A stretch of DNA of 8,707 bases from Sulfurovaceae bacterium (GTDB lineage Bacteria; Campylobacterota; Campylobacteria; Campylobacterales; Sulfurovaceae). This document shows positions 1 through 5,862 of the stretch, one piece after another (within the stretch, counting starts at the first letter, position 1; every line of letters begins with the position of its first letter). The notes beneath the pieces are model-generated. The model worked only from the letters and a program-made list of their open reading frames with translations. It was not told where the DNA came from and made no database searches. Position numbers and translations under genes: made by a program. Location of the stretch: positions 7,460-16,166 of the forward strand of contig JAOZOG010000037.1 of the NCBI GenBank assembly GCA_029933395.1. The letters are read 5' to 3'.

Positions 1-392
1 GTTTCGATAAATTTGTCCGCCTTCTTCTTGTCGTAGAAGATATAGGTTTTTGGAATAGGGATATCGTATTTCCAGGCGAAACGGGTAACATTCTCCTTGG
101 ATTTGTTGGAAAACTGAGTATCGAGCGACGGAATGAACTGCACATTCGGCAATGCTCTGGCAATCTCCCTGAATGTCTCATAAGCCGTTGCCGGGATATT
201 CCCGATCAGGATATCGATCTTCTTACGTTTGACTTCACGGATAAAACGGTTTTTATCATTTTTCCAGTGATAGGTGACGGTTTCGATCCTGTCTGGCCAG
301 CCTTTGAAGTTTGACTTATCAAAAAATCTCAATACGTAGTCGAGATAGAGCAGTCCGATCTTTGGGAGTTTTTCTTTTTTCTTTTTTGCCAT
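1..392 (-). CDS. ATP-grasp ligase-like protein, N-terminal part (cut by window edge)
   Basis: Only the first 130 residues are visible; the gene continues past base 1. It begins with a very basic lysine-rich tail (MAKKKKEK), then a strand-like segment (KIGLLYLDYV). An alpha/beta pre-ATP-grasp-like region follows, with DILIGNIPATAYETF around residues 60-73. Residues 95-130 read NKSKENVTRFAWKYDIPIPK then TYIFYDKKKADKFIE. This matches the usual entry to an ATP-grasp fold, where a helix is followed by 'xxIPxPxT' and an acidic/lysine helix. The ATP-binding and metal-binding motifs would lie outside the window, so the family call is inference from the N-terminal pattern and the neighbour. The ATG at 390-392 is preceded by TAAAGGT about 5 bases upstream. 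That Shine-Dalgarno overlaps the TAA of the upstream ATP-grasp gene, so the two are almost certainly one operon with translational coupling. The acceptor substrate is unknown. Confidence 0.6.
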   Translation of the reverse strand, partial: MAKKKKEKLPKIGLLYLDYVLRFFDKSNFKGWPDRIETVTYHWKNDKNRFIREVKRKKIDILIGNIPATAYETFREIARALPNVQFIPSLDTQFSNKSKENVTRFAWKYDIPIPKTYIFYDKKKADKFIE

Positions 393-401
393 TTTTTACC
401 T

Positions 402-1316
402 TTAGTTGTTGATTTTTTTGATTTTGCTTTTTCGATCGATCAGGTCGACGATCAGGTCGATCTTTTTGTCATTGAAGTTTAGTCCCATCTTCTCCTGCTC
501 CGGTGTCGCGAAAGCAGGAATACCGTTGACCTCGATGACGACATATTTCTCTTTTTCCATATCGTAGATGATATCCACGCCGGCGATATCCGTACCGCAG
601 ACTTCCGATGCACGGATTGCCAGATCGACGACTTCATCATCGGGCTCCCTGAGGAAAACCGAACCGCCGCTTGTCACATTGGTACGCCAGTCACTGCCGC
701 TCGCCTTGCGGCCATAGCATCCGACGAACTGCCCATCGACGATATCGACACGAAAATCGGTGTTGTCATACTTGAGGAATTTCTCGACATAGAAGAAGCG
801 CAGGTCCATCTGGTTCAAAAAAGGAAGAAGCGTATCGAGCGTCGCTTCACTCTCGATTTTTGTCAGGCCCATACCGCCCCAGCCGTCAGTCGGCTTGTAG
901 ACCATCTTGTCCCACTCTTTGATGATCTCTTTGAGGCGGGCGGTATCATCCCGGTGACAGAGCTGAAAATCGGGTGTTTCGATACCGTGGTTGCGCAGCA
1001 GAAAAGAGGTCTGAAACTTGTCTTCCGTCAGTGCAAATGCCTCATAGCTGTTGATCGTCGGCATAATGCGATTGAGTGCCTGATAGAGAAAAACCTGATA
1101 TTGTGTCTGTTCGCCGGCATTGTAGGAGAAGAAGAGGTCGAACTCATCCGACCTTCCTTTTTCCCCAAAGATCAGGCTGTTTCGGGCGACTGCCTGCCGG
1201 GGGTTGATTCCCGTCAGCGTCTCGATACCTCTCTCTTTAAGCTTTTTGACAATCTTCGCCTCGATCTTGTCACCGCCGCCGTTTTGGTACATCCACATCG
1301 CGATTTTTCTCGACAT
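402..1316 (-). CDS. RimK-like ATP-grasp ligase (possible amino-acid/peptide ligase)
   Basis: The protein has 304 residues with an ATP-grasp core. Residues 96-120 (ALTEDKFQTSFLLRNHGIETPDF and on) resemble the RimK 'D-K-x-x-x-x-x-L-x-x-x-G-I-x-x-P' entry helix. MVYKPTDGWGGMG (138-150) carries the ATP lysine K141 and the glycine-rich loop. FRVDIVDGQFVGCYGRKA (188-205) then RTN (211-213) matches the RimK 'D-x-R-x-x-x-x-x-x-x-x-x-x-R-x-x...R-x-N' block. GVDII (246-250) with IEVNGIPA (261-268) supplies the Mg-binding acidic and Asn residues D248, E262 and N264. Family members ligate amino acids, often glutamate, to a carboxylate through an acyl-phosphate; the acceptor here is unknown. An in-frame ATG at 1380-1382 would add 22 residues, but it has no Shine-Dalgarno and lies on the putative -10. 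The ATG at 1314-1316 has AAAAAGGAT 5 bases upstream and gives a natural beta-strand N-terminus (MSRKIAMWMY), so I chose it. A second ATP-grasp-type gene follows after 9 bp. Glutathione-synthase-like and YheC/YheD-like roles remain possible. Confidence 0.82.
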   Translation of the reverse strand: MSRKIAMWMYQNGGGDKIEAKIVKKLKERGIETLTGINPRQAVARNSLIFGEKGRSDEFDLFFSYNAGEQTQYQVFLYQALNRIMPTINSYEAFALTEDKFQTSFLLRNHGIETPDFQLCHRDDTARLKEIIKEWDKMVYKPTDGWGGMGLTKIESEATLDTLLPFLNQMDLRFFYVEKFLKYDNTDFRVDIVDGQFVGCYGRKASGSDWRTNVTSGGSVFLREPDDEVVDLAIRASEVCGTDIAGVDIIYDMEKEKYVVIEVNGIPAFATPEQEKMGLNFNDKKIDLIVDLIDRKSKIKKINN

Positions 1317-1382
1317 CCAAATCCTTTTTGCTTGCTTATATTCTCTTTGTAGGTCTACTGTAAAGTGCGCGTATTTTATCAT

Positions 1383-1388
1383 ATTATA
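1383..1388 (-). promoter_or_regulatory. Putative -10 box of the ATP-grasp operon
   Basis: A perfect TATAAT lies on the minus strand 67 bases upstream of the chosen start at 1316. It implies a leader of roughly 60 bases. No convincing -35 is visible, as is usual for sigma-70 promoters in Campylobacterota. A TATGAT overlaps it at 1378-1383, so the exact -10 is uncertain. Confidence 0.45.
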
Positions 1389-1390
1389 TT

Positions 1391-1405
1391 AAAAATCTGA
1401 TTTTT
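1391..1405. promoter_or_regulatory. Perfect 15-bp odd palindrome in divergent promoter region
   Basis: AAAAATC-T-GATTTTT is a perfect 7+1+7 palindrome. It sits between the -10 of the minus-strand ATP-grasp operon and the -10 of the plus-strand phosphatase gene. Its place just upstream of the minus -10 would suit a repressor or activator site. The AT-rich composition makes a chance palindrome fairly likely. Confidence 0.3.
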
Positions 1406-1407
1406 TA

Positions 1408-1440
1408 CAGGAGTTTAGCCTTATTTTAAATCTACTCCTG
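1408..1440. repeat. 7-bp inverted repeat CAGGAGT / ACTCCTG
   Basis: CAGGAGT at 1408-1414 and ACTCCTG at 1434-1440 are perfect inverted copies separated by 19 bases. The right arm ends immediately before the TATGAT -10 of the downstream gene. It could be an operator with arms about two helical turns apart (26 bp from arm start to arm start), or a hairpin in a transcript from further upstream. Function is inferred from position only. Confidence 0.3.
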
Positions 1441-1447
1441 ATATGAT
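1439..1447 (+). promoter_or_regulatory. Extended -10 promoter of the phosphatase gene
   Basis: TGATATGAT fits the extended -10 form TGn-TATGAT. The hexamer ends at 1447 and the ATG begins at 1457, so a start 6-10 bases downstream would fall at or just before the ATG. No Shine-Dalgarno is visible in between. This suggests a leaderless or near-leaderless transcript. Confidence 0.45.
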
Positions 1448-1456
1448 AAATACATT

Positions 1457-1933
1457 ATGAAAACAAAAAAACTCTATCTTCTTCGGCACGCAAAATCCAG
1501 TTGGAAAGATTTCTCGATACGTGACTTCGACCGCCCTCTCAACAAGCGTGGAAAACACGATGCACCGATGATGGCAGAACGAATGGCGAAAAGAGGCATC
1601 AAACCCGATATCATCCTCTCGAGCCCCGCCAAAAGAGCCAAAGCGACCAGTAAGCAGTTTTCTGAAAAGCTGGGCACCAAAATCCTCTATAACGACTCTA
1701 TCTACGAAAGCTCCGCCACACGCCTCAAAGAGATTATCGAAGATGCTTTCAAAACATACGACAGTGTGATGCTGGTAGGACACAACCCTTCGATGACAGT
1801 ATTGAGCAATGCCCTCTCCGACTACCAGATCGACAACCTTCCTACCTGCGGGATTGTGGGCTTTGCATTTGAAAATGGTGAGATAGGCGACAAAAAGGCA
1901 ACCCTGCTCTTTTTCGACTATCCTAAAAAATAA
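1457..1933 (+). CDS. sixA: SixA-type phosphohistidine phosphatase (histidine phosphatase branch 1)
   Basis: The protein has 158 residues, the usual size for the compact SixA family. The N-terminal catalytic motif LYLLRHAKSSW (6-16) is the RHG-type motif with R10 and the phospho-accepting H11. SSPAKRA (55-61) holds the conserved second arginine, R60. IYES (82-85) supplies the acidic region, and VGHNP (107-111) contains the second catalytic histidine, H109. SixA proteins remove phosphate from histidine residues; in E. coli the target is a phosphorelay or PTS-type protein. No histidine kinase or PTS gene is visible here, so the target is unknown. The protein has no signal peptide and should be cytoplasmic. 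The ATG has no Shine-Dalgarno and lies 10 bases after an extended -10. The gene is probably transcribed on into the secreted Lcl-domain gene 78 bp downstream, since no terminator separates them. Confidence 0.88.
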   Translation: MKTKKLYLLRHAKSSWKDFSIRDFDRPLNKRGKHDAPMMAERMAKRGIKPDIILSSPAKRAKATSKQFSEKLGTKILYNDSIYESSATRLKEIIEDAFKTYDSVMLVGHNPSMTVLSNALSDYQIDNLPTCGIVGFAFENGEIGDKKATLLFFDYPKK

Positions 1934-1950
1934 CATAAGAAGATCGTACA

Positions 1951-1985
1951 GGAAGGTAACTTCCAGCAACCGCCCGCAGCAGGCG
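1951..1985 (+). other. Two short hairpins in the gap before the Lcl-domain gene
   Basis: GGAAG-gtaa-CTTCC (1951-1964) is followed by CGCC-cgcagca-GGCG (1971-1985). The first is a 5-bp stem with a tetraloop and the second a 4-bp stem. Neither is followed by a T-run, so they are not intrinsic terminators. They could affect mRNA processing between the two genes, but both are short enough to be chance. Confidence 0.2.
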
Positions 1986-2011
1986 ACCACCCAAAGAAAA
2001 GGATAAGAGCT

Positions 2012-2488
2012 ATGATAAAGATATTTTCTGCATTGACGATCGCCACCGCACTGCTGACGGGAGGAGGATTCTTCTCCAATATGAGTTTCGCCTACGGCAG
2101 GGATTCAGGTAAAGTAGACAAAAACTTCATCCGTGACGACAACCGCTCCATCGTTATCGATCTGAAAAACAAAAAGAGCTACTCCGACGGAGCACCCTCC
2201 AAAAAGATGACATACAGCCAGGCGATAACCTACTGCCAGAATATGAACCTTGCAGGCTATACGGATTGGAGACTCCCCGGCAAAGAGGAGCTCAAGTCTC
2301 TCCTGCAGCTCTCAAGACGCGGCCTCAGTGTCAAGCACGCATTCAAAAACGTCCAGGAAGGCATCTACTGGTCCTCCACCAAAGACCGCCACAATGAAGC
2401 TTGGTATGTCGACTACGATCTTGGCCGATACAGTACAGCCGGCTATGACCATCTCTATTATGTTCTTTGCGTAAGAAACGGGGATTAG
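2012..2488 (+). CDS. Secreted Lcl_C/DUF1566-domain protein
   Basis: The protein has 158 residues. Residues 1-27 form a signal peptide: basic start MIK, hydrophobic core IFSALTIATALL, and a Ser-Phe-Ala site, so cleavage after A27 is likely and the protein should be exported. Residues ~45-157 match the Lcl C-terminal/DUF1566 pattern: a 'D-x-x-x-x-L-x-W/Y' type start, MTYSQAITYC (66-75), then AGYTDWRLPGKEELKSLL (81-98). IYWSSTK (118-124), AWYVDYDLG (130-138) and YVLCVRNGD (150-158) follow. These are hallmark blocks of this fold, which is related to FGE-sulfatase and C-type-lectin-like domains. C75 and C153 are placed to form a disulfide. The domain occurs in many secreted proteins, often with adhesion or unknown roles; the ligand is unknown. 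The start has AAGGAT about 9 bases upstream. It follows the SixA-like gene by 78 bp and may be co-transcribed. Confidence 0.8.
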   Translation: MIKIFSALTIATALLTGGGFFSNMSFAYGRDSGKVDKNFIRDDNRSIVIDLKNKKSYSDGAPSKKMTYSQAITYCQNMNLAGYTDWRLPGKEELKSLLQLSRRGLSVKHAFKNVQEGIYWSSTKDRHNEAWYVDYDLGRYSTAGYDHLYYVLCVRNGD

Positions 2489-2504
2489 AGAGCTTTTTCA
2501 AATT

Positions 2505-2564
2505 CTTACGGTGACTCGAACCCTCAGACTTGTCTGAGGCTCAACCGACACTTCTCACCGCAAG
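2505..2564 (-). other. Nested stem-loop between convergent genes (possible terminator or structured RNA)
   Basis: The outer arms 2505-2514 and 2555-2564 pair over 10 bp. Read on the minus strand all ten pairs hold, with one G-U wobble (CTTGCGGTGA with TCACCGTAAG); on the plus strand the same position is an A-C mismatch. The inner arms CCTCAGAC (2522-2529) and GTCTGAGG (2532-2539) pair perfectly. There are 7 unpaired bases on one side and 15 on the other. It lies 17 bases after the Lcl gene's stop and 31 bases beyond the stop of the minus-strand FTR-like gene. There is no T-run on either strand, so a classic intrinsic terminator is not supported. The minus strand carries GGTTCGAGTC, which resembles a tRNA T-loop. 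Confidence 0.5.
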
Positions 2565-2594
2565 CAAATCGTGAAACAATCTGATAAAAAATAT

Positions 2595-2933
2595 TTAATG
2601 ATCGTGTGTCGCGGCATACTCCGGAGAACAGAAGATGCCGCAGTGGCATTTGCCCTCTTCGGGTATCTCCTGCTCGATAGCGGGTTTGCAGGGGCAGAGG
2701 CGGTTATCGGCACTGACGTGGTTCCCCTGCTCATCTTCGATCACCATATAGCAAGGACACCAGCGCTTTCCATAAAGCATCTTGTGCCGTGCCAGACCCA
2801 TCAATACACCTTCGGTGACATCGTGGTTGGGATTGTAAACCCATCCAAACTGCTTATTGACTTTATCGGCAAATCGCTTGGTCTTTTCAAACTCTTTCAG
2901 GAAGTCGTCGGAACTCATATCAATTTGTTGCAT
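2595..2933 (-). CDS. Ferredoxin-thioredoxin reductase catalytic-subunit-like Fe-S protein
   Basis: The protein has 112 residues with the FTR catalytic-chain signature: CPC (59-61), CPC (80-82) and CHC (96-98). In the known enzyme the pattern is CPC-x16-CPC-x8-CHC, with four cysteines holding a [4Fe-4S] cluster and two forming the redox disulfide. By alignment the cluster ligands should be C59, C80, C82 and C96, and the disulfide C61-C98. Here the spacers are 18 and 13, and an extra C102 follows (CHCGIFC). The N-terminal half is helical, with GWVYNPNHDVTEGVLMGLARH (30-50), a stretch typical of this family. The role is probably passing electrons from ferredoxin to a thioredoxin-like partner; no variable subunit or thioredoxin gene is visible. 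Two ATGs lie 6 bases apart: AAAAAGGG abuts the first (2939) but is well spaced for the second (2933), so I chose 2933. The CXXC-like cysteines could alternatively bind other metals. Confidence 0.8.
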   Translation of the reverse strand: MQQIDMSSDDFLKEFEKTKRFADKVNKQFGWVYNPNHDVTEGVLMGLARHKMLYGKRWCPCYMVIEDEQGNHVSADNRLCPCKPAIEQEIPEEGKCHCGIFCSPEYAATHDH

Positions 2934-2962
2934 TATCATCCCTTTTTATGAATTGATTACTC

Positions 2963-2968
2963 ATCGTA
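2963..2968 (-). promoter_or_regulatory. Weak putative -10 of the FTR-like gene
   Basis: TACGAT on the minus strand lies 30 bases upstream of the start at 2933. It would give a leader of about 20-25 bases containing the AAAAAGGG ribosome-binding site. No -35 is seen, and the match is only moderate. Confidence 0.25.
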
Positions 2969-3076
2969 ACACATTCGCTCAGGAAGAAGACTTAAAAAAA
3001 ATGCTCAAAATAATTCAATAGAAAGAGTGGATAGATTTGTATCACGGGATAATGCAGAAAGTAAAAAAATGGAATG

Positions 3077-3109
3077 AAAAAAGGTAGGTCAGAGCCTCCC
3101 GACTCCGAC
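3077..3109 (-). terminator. Terminator-like hairpin downstream of acnB
   Basis: On the minus strand GTCGGAG (3109-3103) pairs with CTCTGAC (3094-3088) over 7 bp, including one G-U pair, around an 8-base loop. After a 5-base gap it is followed by six T residues (3082-3077). The gap between stem and T-run is longer than ideal, so efficiency is uncertain. It lies about 40 bases beyond the acnB stop. Confidence 0.5.
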
Positions 3110-3119
3110 ACAGACTGCC

Positions 3120-3135
3120 AAAAAGCAACCTGCTT
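3120..3135 (-). terminator. Small hairpin with T-run just after acnB
   Basis: On the minus strand AAGCA-GGT-TGCTT is a 5-bp stem whose 3' arm runs into a block of five T residues. It begins 15 bases after the acnB stop codon. It is short and may act together with the larger hairpin further downstream. Confidence 0.35.
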
Positions 3136-3149
3136 ATCATAGATGTCGA

Positions 3150-5720
3150 CTACTCGACCATCGCTTCAAGATCCTCTTTCTCGACCTTGTTGAAGTTCAG
3201 ATATCTATAAACATCGTCGAACATATCAGGCTTGATCTTACTGGGTACGATCTCCATATACTCTGCGGCAGTCGGCAGCTTACCCTTGAGCGCGACGACA
3301 GCTGCAAGTTCTGCGGAACCGAGATAGACTTGTGAATCTTTACCCAGTCTGTTATCGAAGTTTCTGGTACTGGTACTGAATACCCACGCACCCTGTGCTA
3401 CCTGCGCCTGGTTACCCATACAGAGTGAACATCCGGGGATCTCCGTACGTGCGCCGGCACTTCCAAAGATAGAGTAGTATCCCTCTTCGATCAGTGTTCT
3501 CTCATCCATTTTGGTTGGAGGACAGACCCAGAGCTTGGTCGGTACCTGACCTTCACCTTTGAGGACTTCACCCAATGCTCTGAAGAGACCGATGTTGGTC
3601 ATACAGGAACCGACAAAAACTTCGTCGATATCGGTTCTGAGACCGGACTCGTGGATCTCTGTGAGTGTTTTGACATCATCCGGATCGTTGGGGCAGGCAA
3701 GAATCGGCTCTTTGATCTCATTGAGGTCGATTTCGATGACTGCAGCATAGTCCGCATCTTTGTCCGCCTCCATCAATTCACCGCTCTTGATCCACTCTTT
3801 CATCTTGTCAGCTCTTCTCTGGAGCGTTGCTTTGTCCTCATAACCCTGATCGATCAACTCTTCGATCAGTACGATATTGGACTCGAGATACTCGACGACC
3901 GGCTCTCTATTGAGCTTGACCGTACAGGCTGCCGCAGAACGCTCCGCAGAAGCATCGGAGAGCTCGAATGCCTGCTCACATTTGAGGTCTTCCAATCCTT
4001 CGATCTCAAGAACACGTCCGGCAAAGATATTTTTCTTACCTTTTTTCTCGACTGTCAGAAGACCATCTTTGATCGCCTGATGCGGGATCGCATTGACCAG
4101 GTCACGCAGTGTGATACCAGGCTGCATTTCACCCTTGAAGCGTACCAGTACGGATTCAGGCATTGTCAGAGGCATCATACCCGTAACGGCTGCAAAGGCG
4201 ACCAGACCGGAACCTGCCGGGAAGGAGATACCGATAGGGAATCGTGTATGGGAGTCTCCACCCGTACCGACTGTATCAGGCAGACACATTCTGTTGAGCC
4301 AGGAGTGGATGACACCGTCACCCGGTCGGAGAATAAATCCTTTTCTCTCTGTCCAGAACTTGGGCAGTGTGTGCTGGAGATTGATATCGGCAGGCTTGGG
4401 GTAGGCAGCTGTATGACAGAAGGACTGGAGTACGAAGTCCGCACCGAAGCTCAATGCCGCCAGCTCTTTGATCTCATCACGTGTCATTGGGCCAGTGGTA
4501 TCCTGGGAACCGACAGTCGTTGCGACAGGCTCACAATAGACGCCAGGCTTGACACCCTCCATACCGCACGCTTTACCGACCATCTTCTGTGCCAGCGTAT
4601 AGCCTTTGCCGTTGTCTTCAGGTTGAGAAGGCGTCATAAAGATACTGCCTGCATCCATACCAAGTGCTTCTCTCGCTTTGGCAGTCAATCCTTTGCCGAT
4701 GATCAGCGGGATACGTCCGCCTGCCCTCATCTCGTCCGGCAGGGTATTTGGCTCGAGCGTGAACTCGGAAACCACTTTACCCTCTTTTTCGATCACACCC
4801 TCGAATGGTTTGATCGTGATCACATCACCTGTTTCCAGCTCTGCTACTGGCGCCTGGATCGGAAGACATCCGCTGTCCTCTGCTGTGTTGAAAAAGATCG
4901 GCGCAATGATATCACCGATTACGACACCGCCGGTCCGCTTGTTGGGGATACCGGGGATATCGTGTCCCATATGCCACTGCACGGAGTTGATACCGGATTT
5001 TCTGGAAGAGCCGGTACCGACGACGTCACCGACATACGCGAGTGGATGGCCTTTGGCTTTCAGCTCTGCCATTGTCTCGAGCGGGTTCTCCATTCTGGAC
5101 TGAAGGAATGAGTTGGCGTGGAGTGGGATATCCGCTCTGGTGAAGGCCTCGGAAGCCGGAGAGAGGTCATCGGTGTTGGTCTCGCCCGGAATCTTGTAGA
5201 CAGTGACCGTGATCTCTTTCTCGAGCTCCGGCTTATTGGTGAACCACTCGGCATTTGCCCAGGACTCGACAACCTCTTTGGCAAAGCTGTTGCCCTCATC
5301 CATCAGATCTTTGACATCGTTGAAGGCATCATAGACCAGAATCGTATTCTTGAGCTCATCCGCTGCTGCCTGTGCGACTTCGACATGCTCGCTCTTGAGC
5401 GCTTCTACCAGTGGGCCAACATTGAATCCGCCAAGCATTTTTCCGAGGATTTTGATCGCATCCACACGGGTCAGTGCCTTGCAGTGTGCATCGCCCACGA
5501 CGATCGCATTCAGGAATGCCGCCTTGACATAGGCAGCGTCATCGACACCCGCAGGAACTCTGTTTTTGAGAAGATCGAGGAGATACTCCTCCTCTATGAT
5601 CGGATCTGCTTTGAGCAGCTCTACCAGTTCCGCTACCTGCTCGGTAGTCAAAGGAAGCGGTGGAACGCCCAGTTTTTCTCTCTCTGCTGTGTGTGCTCTA
5701 TACTCTTCGATTAAGGCCAT
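3150..5720 (-). CDS. acnB: Aconitate hydratase B (aconitase, probable 2-methylisocitrate dehydratase)
   Basis: The protein has 856 residues, the usual length for AcnB. It interconverts citrate and isocitrate through cis-aconitate in the cytoplasm. In Campylobacterota this can serve the oxidative or the reductive (carbon-fixing) citrate cycle. The domain order is that of AcnB: an N-terminal HEAT-like helical domain (about 1-160), the swivel domain (about 168-375), then the three-part catalytic core. The swivel has TVYKIPGETNTDDLSPASE near its start and the substrate-binding GTGSSRKSG at 235-243. The core includes GTGGDSHTRFP. The [4Fe-4S] cysteines are C706 (GSCMTN), C764 and C767 (GCSLCMGN), spaced as in known AcnB. 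The ATG at 5718-5720 has AGGGAG about 6 bases upstream. It has its own promoter in the 142-bp gap after ftsK and terminator-like hairpins downstream, so it is probably monocistronic. AcnB proteins are known to lose the cluster and bind mRNA under iron starvation; nothing here tests that. Confidence 0.97.
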   Translation of the reverse strand: MALIEEYRAHTAEREKLGVPPLPLTTEQVAELVELLKADPIIEEEYLLDLLKNRVPAGVDDAAYVKAAFLNAIVVGDAHCKALTRVDAIKILGKMLGGFNVGPLVEALKSEHVEVAQAAADELKNTILVYDAFNDVKDLMDEGNSFAKEVVESWANAEWFTNKPELEKEITVTVYKIPGETNTDDLSPASEAFTRADIPLHANSFLQSRMENPLETMAELKAKGHPLAYVGDVVGTGSSRKSGINSVQWHMGHDIPGIPNKRTGGVVIGDIIAPIFFNTAEDSGCLPIQAPVAELETGDVITIKPFEGVIEKEGKVVSEFTLEPNTLPDEMRAGGRIPLIIGKGLTAKAREALGMDAGSIFMTPSQPEDNGKGYTLAQKMVGKACGMEGVKPGVYCEPVATTVGSQDTTGPMTRDEIKELAALSFGADFVLQSFCHTAAYPKPADINLQHTLPKFWTERKGFILRPGDGVIHSWLNRMCLPDTVGTGGDSHTRFPIGISFPAGSGLVAFAAVTGMMPLTMPESVLVRFKGEMQPGITLRDLVNAIPHQAIKDGLLTVEKKGKKNIFAGRVLEIEGLEDLKCEQAFELSDASAERSAAACTVKLNREPVVEYLESNIVLIEELIDQGYEDKATLQRRADKMKEWIKSGELMEADKDADYAAVIEIDLNEIKEPILACPNDPDDVKTLTEIHESGLRTDIDEVFVGSCMTNIGLFRALGEVLKGEGQVPTKLWVCPPTKMDERTLIEEGYYSIFGSAGARTEIPGCSLCMGNQAQVAQGAWVFSTSTRNFDNRLGKDSQVYLGSAELAAVVALKGKLPTAAEYMEIVPSKIKPDMFDDVYRYLNFNKVEKEDLEAMVE

Positions 5721-5744
5721 AAGGTCTCCCTCTAATTAAAATAA

Positions 5745-5768
5745 TTTGGTAACATTATAATAACCAAA
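5745..5768. promoter_or_regulatory. 24-bp dyad centred on the acnB -10
   Basis: TTTGGT (5745-5750) and ACCAAA (5763-5768) are perfect inverted arms around 12 bases that contain the putative acnB -10. The next inner bases are nearly symmetric (GGTAA against TAACC has one mismatch). A factor bound here would block or reshape the promoter. The regulator is unknown and this is inference from position. Confidence 0.35.
5754..5759 (-). promoter_or_regulatory. Putative -10 box of acnB
   Basis: A perfect TATAAT on the minus strand lies 34 bases upstream of the acnB start. It implies a leader of about 27 bases that carries the AGGGAG ribosome-binding site. No clear -35 is present. Confidence 0.55.
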
Positions 5769-5862
5769 ATGTAGCTAAAGAGTGATTGAAACAAAAGAGA
5801 GAAAAGGTGAGTTGTTTGGGGTGTATCGTATCGTTACAATCACCACGAGGGAGACAGAAAAG

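Noticed and set aside
1317..1382. A 22-residue N-terminal extension of the RimK-like protein from an ATG at 1382
   Set aside because: There is no Shine-Dalgarno before that ATG and it overlaps a putative -10. The ATG at 1316 has a strong, well-spaced AAGGAT.
1421..1990. A 189-codon minus-strand frame opposite the SixA-like gene
   Set aside because: The plus-strand frame has intact RHG-family catalytic motifs; the minus-strand product shows no family features and would run through the promoter region.
2505..2564. An intact tRNA on the minus strand at the nested stem
   Set aside because: The bases flanking the T-loop-like GTTCGAG do not pair as a T-stem, there is no anticodon arm, and no CCA-type 3' end. 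At most it is a remnant, so it is reported only as a structured element.
2571..2951. A 126-codon plus-strand frame opposite the FTR-like gene
   Set aside because: The minus-strand frame keeps the full CPC/CPC/CHC signature; the plus-strand product has no motif and no good ribosome-binding site.
3651..5111. A long open frame (486 codons) on the plus strand opposite acnB
   Set aside because: It is antisense to a clear aconitase B. The translation is Arg/Cys/Asp-rich with no recognisable domain, which is typical of a codon-bias mirror frame, and no ribosome-binding site supports it.
5782..5843. GTGATTG / CAATCAC inverted repeat between ftsK and acnB
   Set aside because: It is 7 bp with a 48-base spacer and no T-run. 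It is too loose for a terminator, and I see no other role.
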